Shown here piece after piece: positions 19,001 to 28,634 of a stretch of 64,000 bases of DNA. Made by a program: the position numbers and the translations under genes. How positions within the stretch are numbered: position 1 is the first letter of the stretch; every line of letters begins with the position of its first letter. The stretch spans positions 1 to 64,000 of the forward strand of contig NZ_VFPA01000002.1 in assembly GCF_006716445.1 (NCBI RefSeq), read 5' to 3'. The DNA is from Pseudonocardia kunmingensis. GTDB lineage: Bacteria; Actinomycetota; Actinomycetes; Mycobacteriales; Pseudonocardiaceae. Below the pieces are notes generated by a model that saw only the letters and a program-made list of their open reading frames with translations, searched no databases and was not told where the DNA came from.

Positions 19001-19449
19001 GCGAGCATCTGCTGGCAGAACTGGTGGGTGGTGGCGATCGTGGCCGCGTCGAACTGGGTGAGGGCCCGGGCGAGGCGCGCGCGCCGGGCCGCGACCTCGG
19101 CGTCGGGCGCGTCGGCGAGCAGCCGGAGGACGTCGTCGGCACCGCGGCGGGCCGCCTCGGGTGCGGCGAGCCCGCGCTCGGCCGACACCAGCCGCTCCCG
19201 GACCCGTTCCCGCAGCTCCTGGGTGGCCTCCCGGCCGAACGTGACGAGCATCAGCTCGGGCAGCGTGGCGTGGCCCTCGGCGACGTAGCGGGTGGCGAGC
19301 GCGGCGATCGTGAACGTCTTGCCGGTGCCGGCACTGGCCTCGAGCACGGTGGTGGCGGTGGGCAGCGGGCCGCACACGTCGAACGGGGCGGGGGCGAGCA
19401 CCGATGCCGAGCGCGCGCGGCTGCGGGTGGGGAAGGGGATGACGGTCAC
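16048..19449 (-). CDS. recB: Exodeoxyribonuclease V beta subunit RecB
   Basis: The 3'-5' helicase and nuclease subunit of RecBCD, 1133 residues (E. coli RecB is 1180). The UvrD-type helicase motifs are present: EASAGTGKTFT (37-47), LVDEFQDTDPVQW, VLIGDPKQAIYAFRGAD, IITIHRSKGLEYPVVHVPF and LLYVALTRAQ. The C-terminal nuclease domain keeps the key GSIDAVLRL and AVVDYKTNWL motifs at about residues 1000-1020, so it should be nuclease-active. The GTG at 19449 overlaps the recC stop as GTGA. A longer open frame to 19857 runs through recC and is not used. This is RecBCD rather than the AdnAB type. Confidence 0.96.
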   Translation of the reverse strand: MTVIPFPTRSRARSASVLAPAPFDVCGPLPTATTVLEASAGTGKTFTIAALATRYVAEGHATLPELMLVTFGREATQELRERVRERLVSAERGLAAPEAARRGADDVLRLLADAPDAEVAARRARLARALTQFDAATIATTHQFCQQMLAGLGVAGDADRDAVFVESIEDVITEVVDDFYVRKYGARSAGPPAFSRAEALALARRAVHDGQARLEPRHAEPGSTAQVRHRFAAAVRAEVARRKRVRRIYTYDDMLTRLADALADPARGPAAAARLRARFRVVLVDEFQDTDPVQWQILREAFHGSTTLVLIGDPKQAIYAFRGADVVSYLEATEAADHHATLGRNWRSDAPLLAALDTVFSGAALGDPRITVHAVESAHPGSRLRGAPVDTPFRLRVAARAGLPRAPRRDLAVVGPARELVARDTAADIAELLASPATIDRRPIAPGDVAVLVRTNDQGAMIRNALAALGVPAVLSGTASVFGTPVAGEWLTLLEACEQPRAFRVRAAALTCFLGRTVAELCGPAADVLLDELAATLRGWAVVLRERGVAALLEAITTGTGLPGRVLASTDGERLLTDLRHVAQALHAAAVAEHLGPAALVDWLRHRIADAAQDVVVERSRRLESDAAAVQIITIHRSKGLEYPVVHVPFAWDRNVRDPDVPLLHDESGVRVLDVGGETGDGWKERVATHRAEEAGEDLRLLYVALTRAQCQVVTWWVPATTTATSPLHRLLVGRPAPGTDPAEAYRVPADAAAMAGLRELAGAHISVEEVGPRDAPAFAGATRPGGALRAAEFSRRLDTAWRRTSYSALTAAAHDAGPGSRPGVGSEPEEPGVDDEVAVELTDAAGAREGDERHPSAVASPMAEQPLGAGFGTLVHAIFEAADLTAPDLHGELAAHAREQLERHPAPGVEAEALAAALVPAACTPLGPLAGGLRLADIAPRDRLAELDFELPLAGGDTPGAPAALAALEPLLRHHLPADDPLHGYPDALAELAEQQLRGYLTGSIDAVLRLPGSRFAVVDYKTNWLGPVGPEGREPLTSAHYTPARLAEAMIGAHYPLQALLYSVALHRYLRWRLPGYAPEQHLGGTLYLFVRGMCGPETPIVDGMPCGVFGWSPPAALVAELSDLLDGGAA

Positions 19450-22400
19450 AGTCGCACCACGTCCTCGGCGCCGAGCAGCGGGTTCCACACCTGCATCGCG
19501 AGCGACCCGAACCGGGTGGGCTCGCCACCGGACCCGCCGGGTGCCGTGAGCACCTCGGGCCCGGCAGCGGGCCCCCACACGCGCACGTGGGCGGCGTCGT
19601 TGCGCTCGGCTCCGGCGCCGTTGCTCCACTTGCGCAGCGCCTCCTCGAGGGCGGCTCCCGCGTCGGCGCCGCCGCGGCGGACCGTGGCGTAGGTGTGCCC
19701 GGCCACGGTGGGCAGGGGCAGCGGCTCCCGCAGCCCGGCGCGCCGCAGCGCGACGAGCTCGGCGAGCACGGCCGCGGCGCGTTCGGGGTCGAGCGGGCCC
19801 GCGGTGGCCATCGAGAGCCCGAACCGCGTGCCGCGACCGATCGTGACCGCCCGCCACGGCTCGCGGGTGGCCGCGGTGAGCGCGAGCAGCCGCACCCAGG
19901 CCCGCACCCGCTGCTTCGCGGCCAGGCGGGAGAACTCCACCCGCAGCAGGACGCTGCCCGGCGTGCCGCTGCCGTGGGTGTCACCGCTGTGCATGTCACC
20001 GCTGTGCATGTCACGGCCGTGCAACCCGCCGATGGTGCCCACGACACGGGTGCCGTCGGGCAGCGCCACGTCGACGTCGCGGTCGGCAGGCTCTCCCACG
20101 CGGTGCGGGAGCGCGGCGCTGACGAGCGGCTCCACGTCGTCGAGCACGCCGGCCAGCACCCGCTCACCCAGGGCGCCGGGCGGCAGCTCGCCGCGGCGCC
20201 ACTCGGCCTGCCGGCAGCGGTCGAGGGGGTGGCCGGCCAGCCGGTCGCGCAGCAACCGGTCGCCGACGGCCCAGGTGGCGAGCCCGTCGAGGTCGACGGG
20301 CAGCGCGTCGGTCTGCTGCTCCTCGACGGTGAACAGCGAGAGGCCCACGCGCTGGCGCAGGAACTCCTTCGTGGGGTGCTCGACGAACGCGACGAGCTCG
20401 TCGAGCGTGACCACACCGGAGTCTTCGGGCGGCGGGAGCGGATCCGCGAGGAACGGCGCGGGCGGGGACTTGCTGCCGGCCGCGGCGCGGGCGCCGGCCA
20501 GCTCGGCGCGGTCGAAGCTGAACGGCGCCGGGTCCGCGCGGAAGTTGCGCGGGTCGAACGGCTGCAGGGGGTGACGCACCACCACCTGGTCCAGCGCGCG
20601 GCGACCGGCCGTGGCCGACACCGTGTCCAGGAGCTCGCCGAGCGGCACGGCGGGCGGACGCCGCGCGCCGCTGCGCTCGTCGGCGCCGGAGTGCACGACC
20701 ACGAGGTGCTCGGTGGCCGCGCAGACCGCGTCGAGCAGCAGCTGTCGGTCCTCGCTGCGCGGGTCGCGCTCACCCACGAGCGGCTCACGGGCCAGTACGT
20801 CGTCGCCGTCGGGCACGCCGGCGCGCGGGAACACGCCGTCGTCCATGCCGAGCAGGCAGATCACGCGGTGCGGCACGGAGCGCATCGGCACCAACGTGGC
20901 GACCGTGAGCGTGCCGGTGCGGAAGTTGGCCCGGGTGGGACGCCCGCGCAGGCGCTCCGCGAGCAGACCGCGGACGTCGGCGAGCCCGAGCGCGACGGTG
21001 GCCGCGTGCGGGCCCGCCGCACGCCCCGCCGCCGCGAGCTCGGCCCGGGCCTGCGAGCCCTGCCACTCGTCGGCGCCGGCGGCCAGCGTGAGCACGTCCA
21101 GGCCGTGCACCAGCAGCGCGATCCAGCGCTCCAGCGGTTGCGCACCGGTGAGCCCGGCGAGGACGTCGGCGAGGCGGTCGACGAACTCGGCCAGCCGACC
21201 GACGCGCGCCACGTCGCCGGACTCGACCTCGTCCATCGGCAGGGCGGTGCCGAGCCAGTCGTGTTCCGCGCCCGACATCGCCACGCCCAGCAGCAGCCGG
21301 TCGAGCCCGGCCGACCAGGTGTTCTGCGGGAAGCCGTCGAGCTGGAACGGAGCGCGGTGGGCGGCGTCCAGACCCCACCGCACGCCGGCGCGGTGCACCA
21401 GCTCGCGGAGCCGGTCGAGGTCGGCCTCGTCGAGGTCGAAGCGCCGACGCACGGGCGGGGTGGCCAGCATGTCCAGCAGCTGCGACGCCGTGACCCGGGC
21501 GTCGGCGAGTTCCAGCAGCTGCGCGACGGTGTCGAGCAGCGGGTTGACCTGGCGCAGCGCACGGTCGGCCAGGCGGACCTGCAGGTGCTGGCCCGGGTGG
21601 GCGTCGGGCCCGTCCGCGAGCCCGAAGCAGGCCGACACCAGCGGCGCGAACGTCTCGACGTCGGGACACATCACCAGCACGTCGCGCGGCTCCAGGGTGG
21701 GGTCGGACTGCAGCAGGCCGAGCACCACCTCCCGCAGGACCTCCACCTGCCGGTCGGGCCCGTGGCAGGAGTGCACCTGCACGGAGCGGTCCTCCGGGCG
21801 CAGCGCGAACCGGCCGTCGGGTGCGCGGTCGTGGCGCAGGTCGGCCTGCAGCTGTTCCAACAGCGTGGCAGCGGGCCGCTCGGGCACCGGGTGGTGGACG
21901 TCGACGCGTTGCGGCGCCGCGGCCGCGAGGCGCAGCTGGAGCTCGCGCGCGTCGCGCCCCAGCGACCCCAGCAGGGGGTGGCGGGGCGTCGCCGCGGTGG
22001 GGTCGGTGCGCCGGTGCGGGACGGCCTGCGGTGGCCGCAACGCCGACCAGAGGGCGGGGGAGGGGTGCGGCAGCCACAGGTGCACGTCGCGGTGCTCGGC
22101 GAGCGCCGCGAGCACGGCGAGGTGCTCGGCAGGCAGCCGGGTGGGGCCGAAGACCGACAGCCGCGCGGGCAGCGACGCGAGCGCGGGGTCGGCCCGCAGC
22201 GCGACGCAGGCCGCCTCCAGCCGCTCGGCGGGGCCGGGCACGCCGATGCGCTCCCGCAGCCGCCGGTACAGCTCCGGCTGCCAGGCCAGGTCGGCGGCCG
22301 CCGCGCCGACGGTGCCGCCGCCGAGCCATGCCGAGAGCATGGCGGGCCGGTGGGCGGCGTAGGCGCCGAAGAGGTCGGCCAGGTGGCGCGCCACGGCGTA

Positions 22401-22817
22401 GCGCCGGCCCCGCCCGGTGTCGCCCCGCCCGGTGTCGTCGGCCCGGGGCTCGAGGTGGGCGCCGAGCGGGGCGCACCACGGCTCCCCGACGCTCTCGTCG
22501 ATCACCTCGACCAGCGGCCACACCGCCCGCTCCGGCAGCCACGGGTCGTCGTCGGCGCCGATCCCACCCGCCGCCGCGACGACGCCGGAGACCAACGCCG
22601 CGGGGGAGGGGAACGCCACCCCGGCGCACACGCCGTCGGCGCGGCCGCCCGCCGCGCCCAGCCGGTGCGACAGCTGCTGGGCCAGCCACCGCTCCACGCC
22701 CCGCGCCGGGACCGCCACGACCTCGCTCGCGAACGGGTCGTCCAAGGGATCGGCGAGCAGTTCGCCGAGCGCGTGGACCAGCGCGTCGGCACGCTCGGCC
22801 CGGTGCAGGTGCCACAT
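19446..22817 (-). CDS. recC: Exodeoxyribonuclease V gamma subunit RecC
   Basis: The 1123-residue RecC subunit, almost the same length as E. coli RecC (1122). In RecBCD it holds the complex together, splits the duplex and reads the Chi site. Visible conserved stretches include VVAVPARGVERWLAQQL near the N-terminus, VHSCHGPDRQVEVLREVVLG, DVLVMCPDVETFAPLV, ICLLGMDDGVFPR and LVVVHSGADERSG. The ATG at 22817 follows AAAGGGGGAC and is preferred to an upstream ATG at 22847, which lies before the ribosome site. It is the first gene of the recC-recB-recD operon, and the 125-bp gap upstream should hold the promoter. Confidence 0.95.
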   Translation of the reverse strand: MWHLHRAERADALVHALGELLADPLDDPFASEVVAVPARGVERWLAQQLSHRLGAAGGRADGVCAGVAFPSPAALVSGVVAAAGGIGADDDPWLPERAVWPLVEVIDESVGEPWCAPLGAHLEPRADDTGRGDTGRGRRYAVARHLADLFGAYAAHRPAMLSAWLGGGTVGAAAADLAWQPELYRRLRERIGVPGPAERLEAACVALRADPALASLPARLSVFGPTRLPAEHLAVLAALAEHRDVHLWLPHPSPALWSALRPPQAVPHRRTDPTAATPRHPLLGSLGRDARELQLRLAAAAPQRVDVHHPVPERPAATLLEQLQADLRHDRAPDGRFALRPEDRSVQVHSCHGPDRQVEVLREVVLGLLQSDPTLEPRDVLVMCPDVETFAPLVSACFGLADGPDAHPGQHLQVRLADRALRQVNPLLDTVAQLLELADARVTASQLLDMLATPPVRRRFDLDEADLDRLRELVHRAGVRWGLDAAHRAPFQLDGFPQNTWSAGLDRLLLGVAMSGAEHDWLGTALPMDEVESGDVARVGRLAEFVDRLADVLAGLTGAQPLERWIALLVHGLDVLTLAAGADEWQGSQARAELAAAGRAAGPHAATVALGLADVRGLLAERLRGRPTRANFRTGTLTVATLVPMRSVPHRVICLLGMDDGVFPRAGVPDGDDVLAREPLVGERDPRSEDRQLLLDAVCAATEHLVVVHSGADERSGARRPPAVPLGELLDTVSATAGRRALDQVVVRHPLQPFDPRNFRADPAPFSFDRAELAGARAAAGSKSPPAPFLADPLPPPEDSGVVTLDELVAFVEHPTKEFLRQRVGLSLFTVEEQQTDALPVDLDGLATWAVGDRLLRDRLAGHPLDRCRQAEWRRGELPPGALGERVLAGVLDDVEPLVSAALPHRVGEPADRDVDVALPDGTRVVGTIGGLHGRDMHSGDMHSGDTHGSGTPGSVLLRVEFSRLAAKQRVRAWVRLLALTAATREPWRAVTIGRGTRFGLSMATAGPLDPERAAAVLAELVALRRAGLREPLPLPTVAGHTYATVRRGGADAGAALEEALRKWSNGAGAERNDAAHVRVWGPAAGPEVLTAPGGSGGEPTRFGSLAMQVWNPLLGAEDVVRL

Positions 22818-22942
22818 GGCCGTCCCCCTTTCCGCGGTGTGCGACACACGCTAGGACGAAGCGCCGACGGTCCCGGACGCGGGCGGGCAGTTGTCCACAA
22901 ATCACGAAGCGTGACCAGTGTCGCCGGTCGCGCACCGCACCG

Positions 22943-23702
22943 GTGAGCGACGCGCCGGGCCCGCGGATGATCGTCGAGGACGGCGTCGCGCGGCGTCCGG
23001 TCACCCCCTGGACGCCGACGGTGCACGCCCTGCTGCGGCGCCTGCGCGCCGCCGCGGCCACGGGAGGTGCCGGAGCCGCTGGGCGTCGAGGGGGAGGTCG
23101 AGCGGCTGCGGTGTCCTGCTGGGGCGGCCCGGAGCAGCTGCCGGCCGCGGCGTGCGTCGGACACGGGCTCCGCCGCGCGGCGGGCCGCCGCCGCCGGTTG
23201 CACGCGGCCACGCGCACCTCCGTCCCGCCCGCGGCCGCGGTGTGGGCGCTCCCACCACGGTTCGCCGCCGACGCGATCTGCCACGGGACCCGGAGCCGTG
23301 GGATGCGGCGTGGGACGGCGACACCGCGGTCGGCCTGCGCGCTCGGGGTCTCGCGCATCCCGGTCAGGCGCGGGAGGACGTCGCCCACGCCGACACCCGA
23401 GATCACGCCCTCCCCGCTCCACGGCGACGTCCACGCCATCCGGTGGCGCGGTTCGGCCGACCGCCCGGACCGCGGCGCCGCCTCGCCGTGCTCGCCGCGG
23501 CGTGCGGGCTCGCCGGCTCCGACGGGCTCGTGGGGGTGGTGATCTCCCGCCGGTTGCGGATCGTCGCCCACGTCCGCAGCCCGGCCGAGTAGCGGCCCGG
23601 CCCCGGCGCGACCGGCTCGACATCTGGAACGTCGACGAGCTGCAGGCGCGGATCCGCTGGTCGGAGGGCTACCGTGGACCGCTGGGAGAACCCGCCCCGT
23701 AG
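22943..23702 (+). pseudogene. Frameshifted aminoglycoside-phosphotransferase-family pseudogene
   Basis: Pieces of an APH/choline-kinase-fold phosphotransferase can be read in order but in changing frames. RRPVTPWTPTVHALLRRL (frame of the GTG at 22943) is followed, one frame over, by VPEPLGVEGEVERL. In a third frame come the catalytic-loop region DPEPWDAAWDGDTAVGL and LAHPGQAREDVAHA, after AICHG in the previous frame. GLAGSDGLVGVVISRR runs to a stop at 23590, and the tail ELQARIRWSEGYRGPL is read in yet another frame. The intact family members I know read continuously through these motifs. At least three frame changes and one in-frame stop mean this copy is dead. Confidence 0.72.
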
Positions 23703-23871
23703 CACAGGGTGCCGACGCCTTCCACGGGCTCGACGCGCCTCATCCCCACCCCTTTACCCAGAGTCACCGACCCGAGAAAACGACACGATGGTGGTATCCC
23801 GTCGGCGATCGGTTAACGGCAAGGTGGGGTCTGCGCGATCACCGGTTACAGGACGCGGAGGAGGGGTCACA

Positions 23872-24267
23872 TTGAGCGCGGACAGGAGCGACGCGACCAC
23901 GGGACCGGTGGTTCCGGAGCAGCGGGGCGTACGCGACGAGGCCCGCGCCGAGGTCCTGATCCGCCACGCCCGCCTCATGAAGAGCGGCCGCCCCATCTTC
24001 TGCCGGCCCAGCCGCGCGGAGATCGAGGGCCGGGTGCTGCCGCGCCAGGGCGCGGGCACCGACGGCAAGGTCATCTACTCGACGCGCGAGGACGCCGAGG
24101 CCGCGGCCCGCGAGCTGGAGTCGCTCGGCGCCCGCCCGCTGCGCTCCTACCTCTGCGGCCGCTCCCGCGGCGGCCACTTCCACCTCACCACCGACACGGC
24201 CGCCCGCACCGGCCACCTCCCCCTGCACCTGCGCATCCCCCAGCAGCGCAGCCCGCTGAGCGCCTGA
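23872..24267 (+). CDS. Conserved hypothetical protein (131 aa)
   Basis: I do not recognise this family. The TTG at 23872 is chosen because a full GGAGGAGG ribosome site (23857-23864) sits seven bases before it. An upstream ATG at 23788 lacks such a site. The protein is soluble and basic, with RPIFCRPSRAEIEGRVLPRQG, a central helix (STREDAEAAARELESLG) and SYLCGRSRGGHFHLTTD near the end, which carries a Cys and several His residues. No signal peptide or membrane segment is present. The strong ribosome site and normal codon pattern argue for a real gene. It sits alone among decayed genes. Confidence 0.7.
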   Translation: MSADRSDATTGPVVPEQRGVRDEARAEVLIRHARLMKSGRPIFCRPSRAEIEGRVLPRQGAGTDGKVIYSTREDAEAAARELESLGARPLRSYLCGRSRGGHFHLTTDTAARTGHLPLHLRIPQQRSPLSA

Positions 24268-24268
24268 G

Positions 24269-24478
24269 GTCGACCTCGGCGCGGGGTCGGCGAAGCTCCT
24301 CGTTCCCGACGACGCCACCGCGAACGTCGACGACGTCGTCGCGAGCATGGGCACGGTCAAGAGCAGTGTGCCGTCGGTCCGCCGGCCCGGCGCGCCGCAC
24401 TTCGTGGTGCACGGCCGGGCCGGGATGGGCTCGGTGACGGTGCGCCGGCGCTACCGCCTCGCGGGCCACTACTTCTGA
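24269..24478 (+). pseudogene. C-terminal fragment of a DUF1707/LiaF-like protein
   Basis: An open frame without its own start runs from just after the preceding stop to the TGA at 24476-24478. It encodes about 69 residues (LGAGSAKLLVPDDATANVDD, MGTVKSSVPSVRRPGAPHF, GSVTVRRRYRLAGHYF). This matches the C-terminal end of actinobacterial DUF1707 / cell-wall-active antibiotic response (LiaF-like) proteins, which form a beta-helix. The N-terminal domain is missing and no ribosome site precedes it, so it is a remnant rather than a gene. The family assignment is from memory of the typical ending. Confidence 0.6.
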
Positions 24479-25078
24479 CACATCTGCCCACTCGCTGCGG
24501 GTCCTGCGGGTTCTGCTGCAGCTGGGGTTCCCGGAGCGGTGGATCGTGCTGGGTGCTGCGTGATCGGTCCGAGTCGCACGTCCGGGTCGTCGCGGCCGCG
24601 CTCGTGTACTTCTCGCGCCTCGGCTCCGCGGGGTGATCGCCAGGAGTGGTCTGAGAGCGGCAGATCTGCCGCTCCGACACCACTTCTGCTGATCATGGCC
24701 GGGTCGGGTTCCGCGGAACGCGCCCGTTGCATGATCAGGTCGGCCTCAGCGCTGTTTTCGGGCGATCCGGCAGCGCTGGTGTCGATGTGACCATGAAACC
24801 TCCGGTGGGCGCGCCGTTCCCGGCTCGAGACCGCTGCCGCGCGTCCGGGCCCGGGGTCTTCGGCGCGATCCCCCCGGTCCCCGTCGCCCCTTTCGTGGGC
24901 GGGTGGTCGGGTTGGGGTAACTGCCGGGTGACGTGGTCGGGTGGGCGGCCGTCCCCGACTTCCGGGCACGCCCGTTCGCGACGAGACCGTCCCTGTCGGG
25001 TGCCCGCGCATCTTGCGGTGGTCCCGTCCCAACCCCTGACCTGTGATCATCCGGCCGGTCCGAGGCCACATCCGGCCC

Positions 25079-25141
25079 GTGATCAGCGGGAACGGGACAT
25101 GCGCTGCACCGGTGCAGGTCATGTCCCGGATTTGCTGATCA
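25079..25141. repeat. Central 63-bp palindrome of the inverted-repeat element
   Basis: A nearly perfect 34-bp palindrome (25094-25127) centres on CTGCACCGGTGCAG, with GGGACATG and CATGTCCC arms and one mismatched pair of positions. It is flanked by TGATCAGC (25079-25086) and GCTGATCA (25134-25141), giving a nested structure whose centre lies close to the centre of the larger element. Confidence 0.75.
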
Positions 25142-25296
25142 TGGCCGTCGCAGAGGTCCAGAACAGCACCACAGCCGGTTGCGTGGCACCCGGCAGGGAC
25201 GGTCTCGTCGTGGACGGGCGTGCCGGGAAGCCGGGGACGGCTGCCCACGCGACCACGTCACCCGGTAGTTGCGCCAACCGGTCCACCCCGGGCACG

Positions 25297-25494
25297 GAGG
25301 TCGGGCAGGGGACCGGGCCGAACTGCGGGGGAGGCCCGGGCCACGGTGGGGCAGTTCGCTTCGAGCCGGGTACGGCGCGCGCACGGCAACCGGCCCCACC
25401 CGCGCGCATGGAGGTCGGGCAGGGGACCGGGCCGAACTGCGGGGGAGGCCCGGGCCATGGGCGGGGCGGTTCGCCTCGAGCCGGGTACGGCGCG
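25297..25494. repeat. 114-bp tandem direct repeat
   Basis: GAGGTCGGGCAGGGGACCGG begins at both 25297 and 25411, and TACGGCGCGC ends the shared block at 25380 and 25494, a constant offset of 114 bp. The copies differ at a few positions. This duplication affects only the right arm of the inverted-repeat element. Confidence 0.85.
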
Positions 25495-25670
25495 CCCGCG
25501 CCCAGCCCTCCGCGGACCGCACCTGATCGCTCCGACATCGAGCTGAGCGCCCTCGTCAGGGCGGAACCGTCGACCTCGCAACGATCACGGCGCTCGATGG
25601 GCACCGGGCGGCGGTGGCGTCGCGGTGGCAAGGTGTTCGGCGTCCCGCCCGCCGCACCCCGGGAGCGCGC

Positions 25671-27296
<1,626 letters not shown>

Positions 27297-27360
27297 CGGC
27301 TCCCGAAGTGTTGCCGCCGCTCGTGCGCGCCGCCGCGGCGGCACACATCCGGTGGAGTCG

Positions 27361-27384
27361 GCACACACCGCGGACGGTGTGTGC
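27361..27384. terminator. Hairpin after pgm
   Basis: GCACACACCG (27361-27370), a CGGA loop and CGGTGTGTGC (27375-27384) form a perfect 10-bp stem 64 bp after the pgm stop. Further GTGTGTGCGG and GGCACACA copies around it allow alternative pairings. There is no U-tract, as is usual for actinobacterial terminators. Confidence 0.6.
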
Positions 27385-27419
27385 GGCCTCGACCGGGTGT
27401 GTGCGGCAGCGAGGGGCTG

Positions 27420-27828
27420 CTCGTGGGACCAGGCGGCCTGTCTCGGCGCCGGTCGCGTCCCGCAGAACCAGGGTGTCGCCGTCGAACTCGGCGCGGGTGG
27501 CGTCGGTGAGCCAGGTGGCGATCGGGACGTTCTCGCAGCCGATCATGGTGCTCGGGCCGGACGTCGCGGTGAGTTCGCCGCGGGCCCGATCCGCCAGGTG
27601 CCCTTCGTGTTGTTGCAGCCGTCGGAACCGGTCCAGCGCCCGTCGGCCGCCAACGTGACGAAGGCCCGGCCGCCCGCCTGGCGTCGGCGGGCGACCAGCT
27701 GCCGACGAGGTCCGCGTCCGTGGTGGGGGAAGCGCACCCGGCCCGGCGTGAGCGATACCGACACCGGCGAGCAGGAGCGCGGCGAGGCAGGTGACACCGG
27801 ACAGCGAAAGTCGCGTGAGCGTCATGAC
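27420..27828 (-). pseudogene. Frameshifted META-domain secreted protein
   Basis: The ATG at 27828 opens a signal peptide (LSGVTCLAALLLAGVGIAHA). The rest of a META (HslJ-like) domain follows only by changing frame: DADLVGSWSPADARR in the second, RAFVTLAADGRWTGSDGCNN and TKGTWRIGPA in the third, then back to the first with TSGPSTMIGCENVPIATWL and FDGDTLVLRDATGAE. All three minus frames are used in order, so at least three frameshifts have occurred. No stop closes the domain in the last frame. The GSDGCNN and MIGCENV motifs make the family call firm. An intact version would be a secreted or periplasmic heat-shock-like protein. Confidence 0.72.
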
Positions 27829-27935
27829 CGGAGAACGGATCGAGGTGCCGGTCGGGTTTGCCCGAACGCTCCTCGCCGCACGCTGTGGTCTCATGATCCG
27901 GGGTATCGGTTGTCCATTGCTGTCGCCACGACCAT

Positions 27936-28571
27936 GTGCACCCGATACTTCGGATCTTGGGGAAGGGGCCAGGAGACGGTGCAGAGCGTGACGGCTTCGT
28001 GGTCACGTTGTGGACCTACTACGAACCCGCGACTCCTCGAGAGGTCCCACCGGCCGACTACGCCGATGCGCTGCAACGGCTGCATGCCGGCATGCGCGAG
28101 CTCGAGGTCCCGACGCCGCTGTTCACGGATCGGGTAGAGCACGCGCAACGACTCGTGGCGAACCGCGAGCACACTCCGGCGCTCGCCGATGCGGACCGGG
28201 AGCTGCTCGGCGACACGTTACGACGCCTGGGGCGAGCGATCGGCGAGCGCGGCGGCGCCGGGCAGTTGCTGCACGGCGAGCCGCACCCGGGCAACGTGCT
28301 CACGACGGGGAACGGGCTGCTGTTCGTCGACCTCGAGACGTGTTGCCGTGGGCCCGTCGAGTTCGACCTCGCCCACGCGCCCGCCGGCGTCGGCGCGTTC
28401 TACCCGGGCGTCGATCGGGACCTGCTGCGCGAGTGCCGGGTCCTCGTGCTGGCGATGATCACGACGTGGCGCTGGGATCGGGGCGACCAGCTCCCGAACG
28501 GGCGCCGGCTGGGCGCGGAGTGGCTCGACCAGATCCGCGCAGCGGTGGACCGCAACGACCTGAACCCGTAG
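27936..28571 (+). pseudogene. 5'-truncated APH-fold phosphotransferase
   Basis: The 211-residue frame is the C-terminal two thirds of a phosphotransferase of the aminoglycoside/choline kinase fold. It starts near FVVTLWTYYEPATP and retains the catalytic loop LLHGEPHPGNVL, the metal motif LLFVDLETCC and FDLAHAPAGV. The usual N-terminal lobe, with the nucleotide-binding strands, is missing. The GTG at 27936 and the first 20 residues look unrelated. Either this is a truncated pseudogene, which I think most likely, or a shortened protein. The Glu in HGEPHPGN occurs in some related enzymes and is not itself a defect. A second, more damaged relative lies at 22943-23702. Confidence 0.6.
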
Positions 28572-28590
28572 CTGGAGCGGACGGGTGCAC

Positions 28591-28634
28591 CATGATCAAT
28601 AGTTCGGCGCGAACGCGCCGAACTATTGATCATG
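28591..28634. terminator. Perfect 20-bp-stem hairpin between convergent genes
   Basis: CATGATCAATAGTTCGGCGC (28591-28610) pairs without mismatch with its reverse complement (28615-28634) across a GAAC loop. It separates two convergent genes. The stop codon of the minus-strand hydrolase gene (28630-28632) lies inside the stem, which suits a bidirectional terminator. The AT-rich base of the stem stands out against the GC-rich surroundings. Confidence 0.85.

Larger units (their letters stand above)
24808..25497. repeat. Large imperfect inverted-repeat element (about 690 bp)
   Basis: The left arm (24808-25003) reappears in reverse complement as the right arm (25187-25497). Matching blocks include GCGCGCCGTTCCCGGCTCGA at the outer left against TCGAGCCGGGTACGGCGCGC on the right. 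On the inner side CCGGGTGACGTGGTCG and GACGAGACCGTCCCT pair with CGACCACGTCACCCGG and AGGGACGGTCTCGTC. The arms differ by scattered substitutions and short indels. The right arm carries an extra 114-bp tandem copy. No transposase frame is present, so it may be a decayed or non-autonomous mobile element. Confidence 0.75.
24479..25670. other. Gene-free 1.2-kb stretch holding an inverted-repeat element
   Basis: No convincing coding frame was found. Open frames here lack family motifs and ribosome sites and overlap repeats. The stretch contains the inverted-repeat element at 24808-25497, and two copies of TGCTGATCATGGCCG about 445 bp apart (24688 and 25133). The last 170 bp lead into pgm and should contain its promoter. 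Confidence 0.6.

Noticed and set aside
16048..19446. AdnAB-type helicase-nuclease instead of RecBCD
   Set aside because: Three separate genes with RecC, RecB and RecD lengths and motifs are present in the classical order.
22891..22899. TTGTCCACA, a match to the actinobacterial DnaA box
   Set aside because: Only one copy is present, with no AT-rich unwinding region and no dnaA or dnaN nearby, so it is not an origin.
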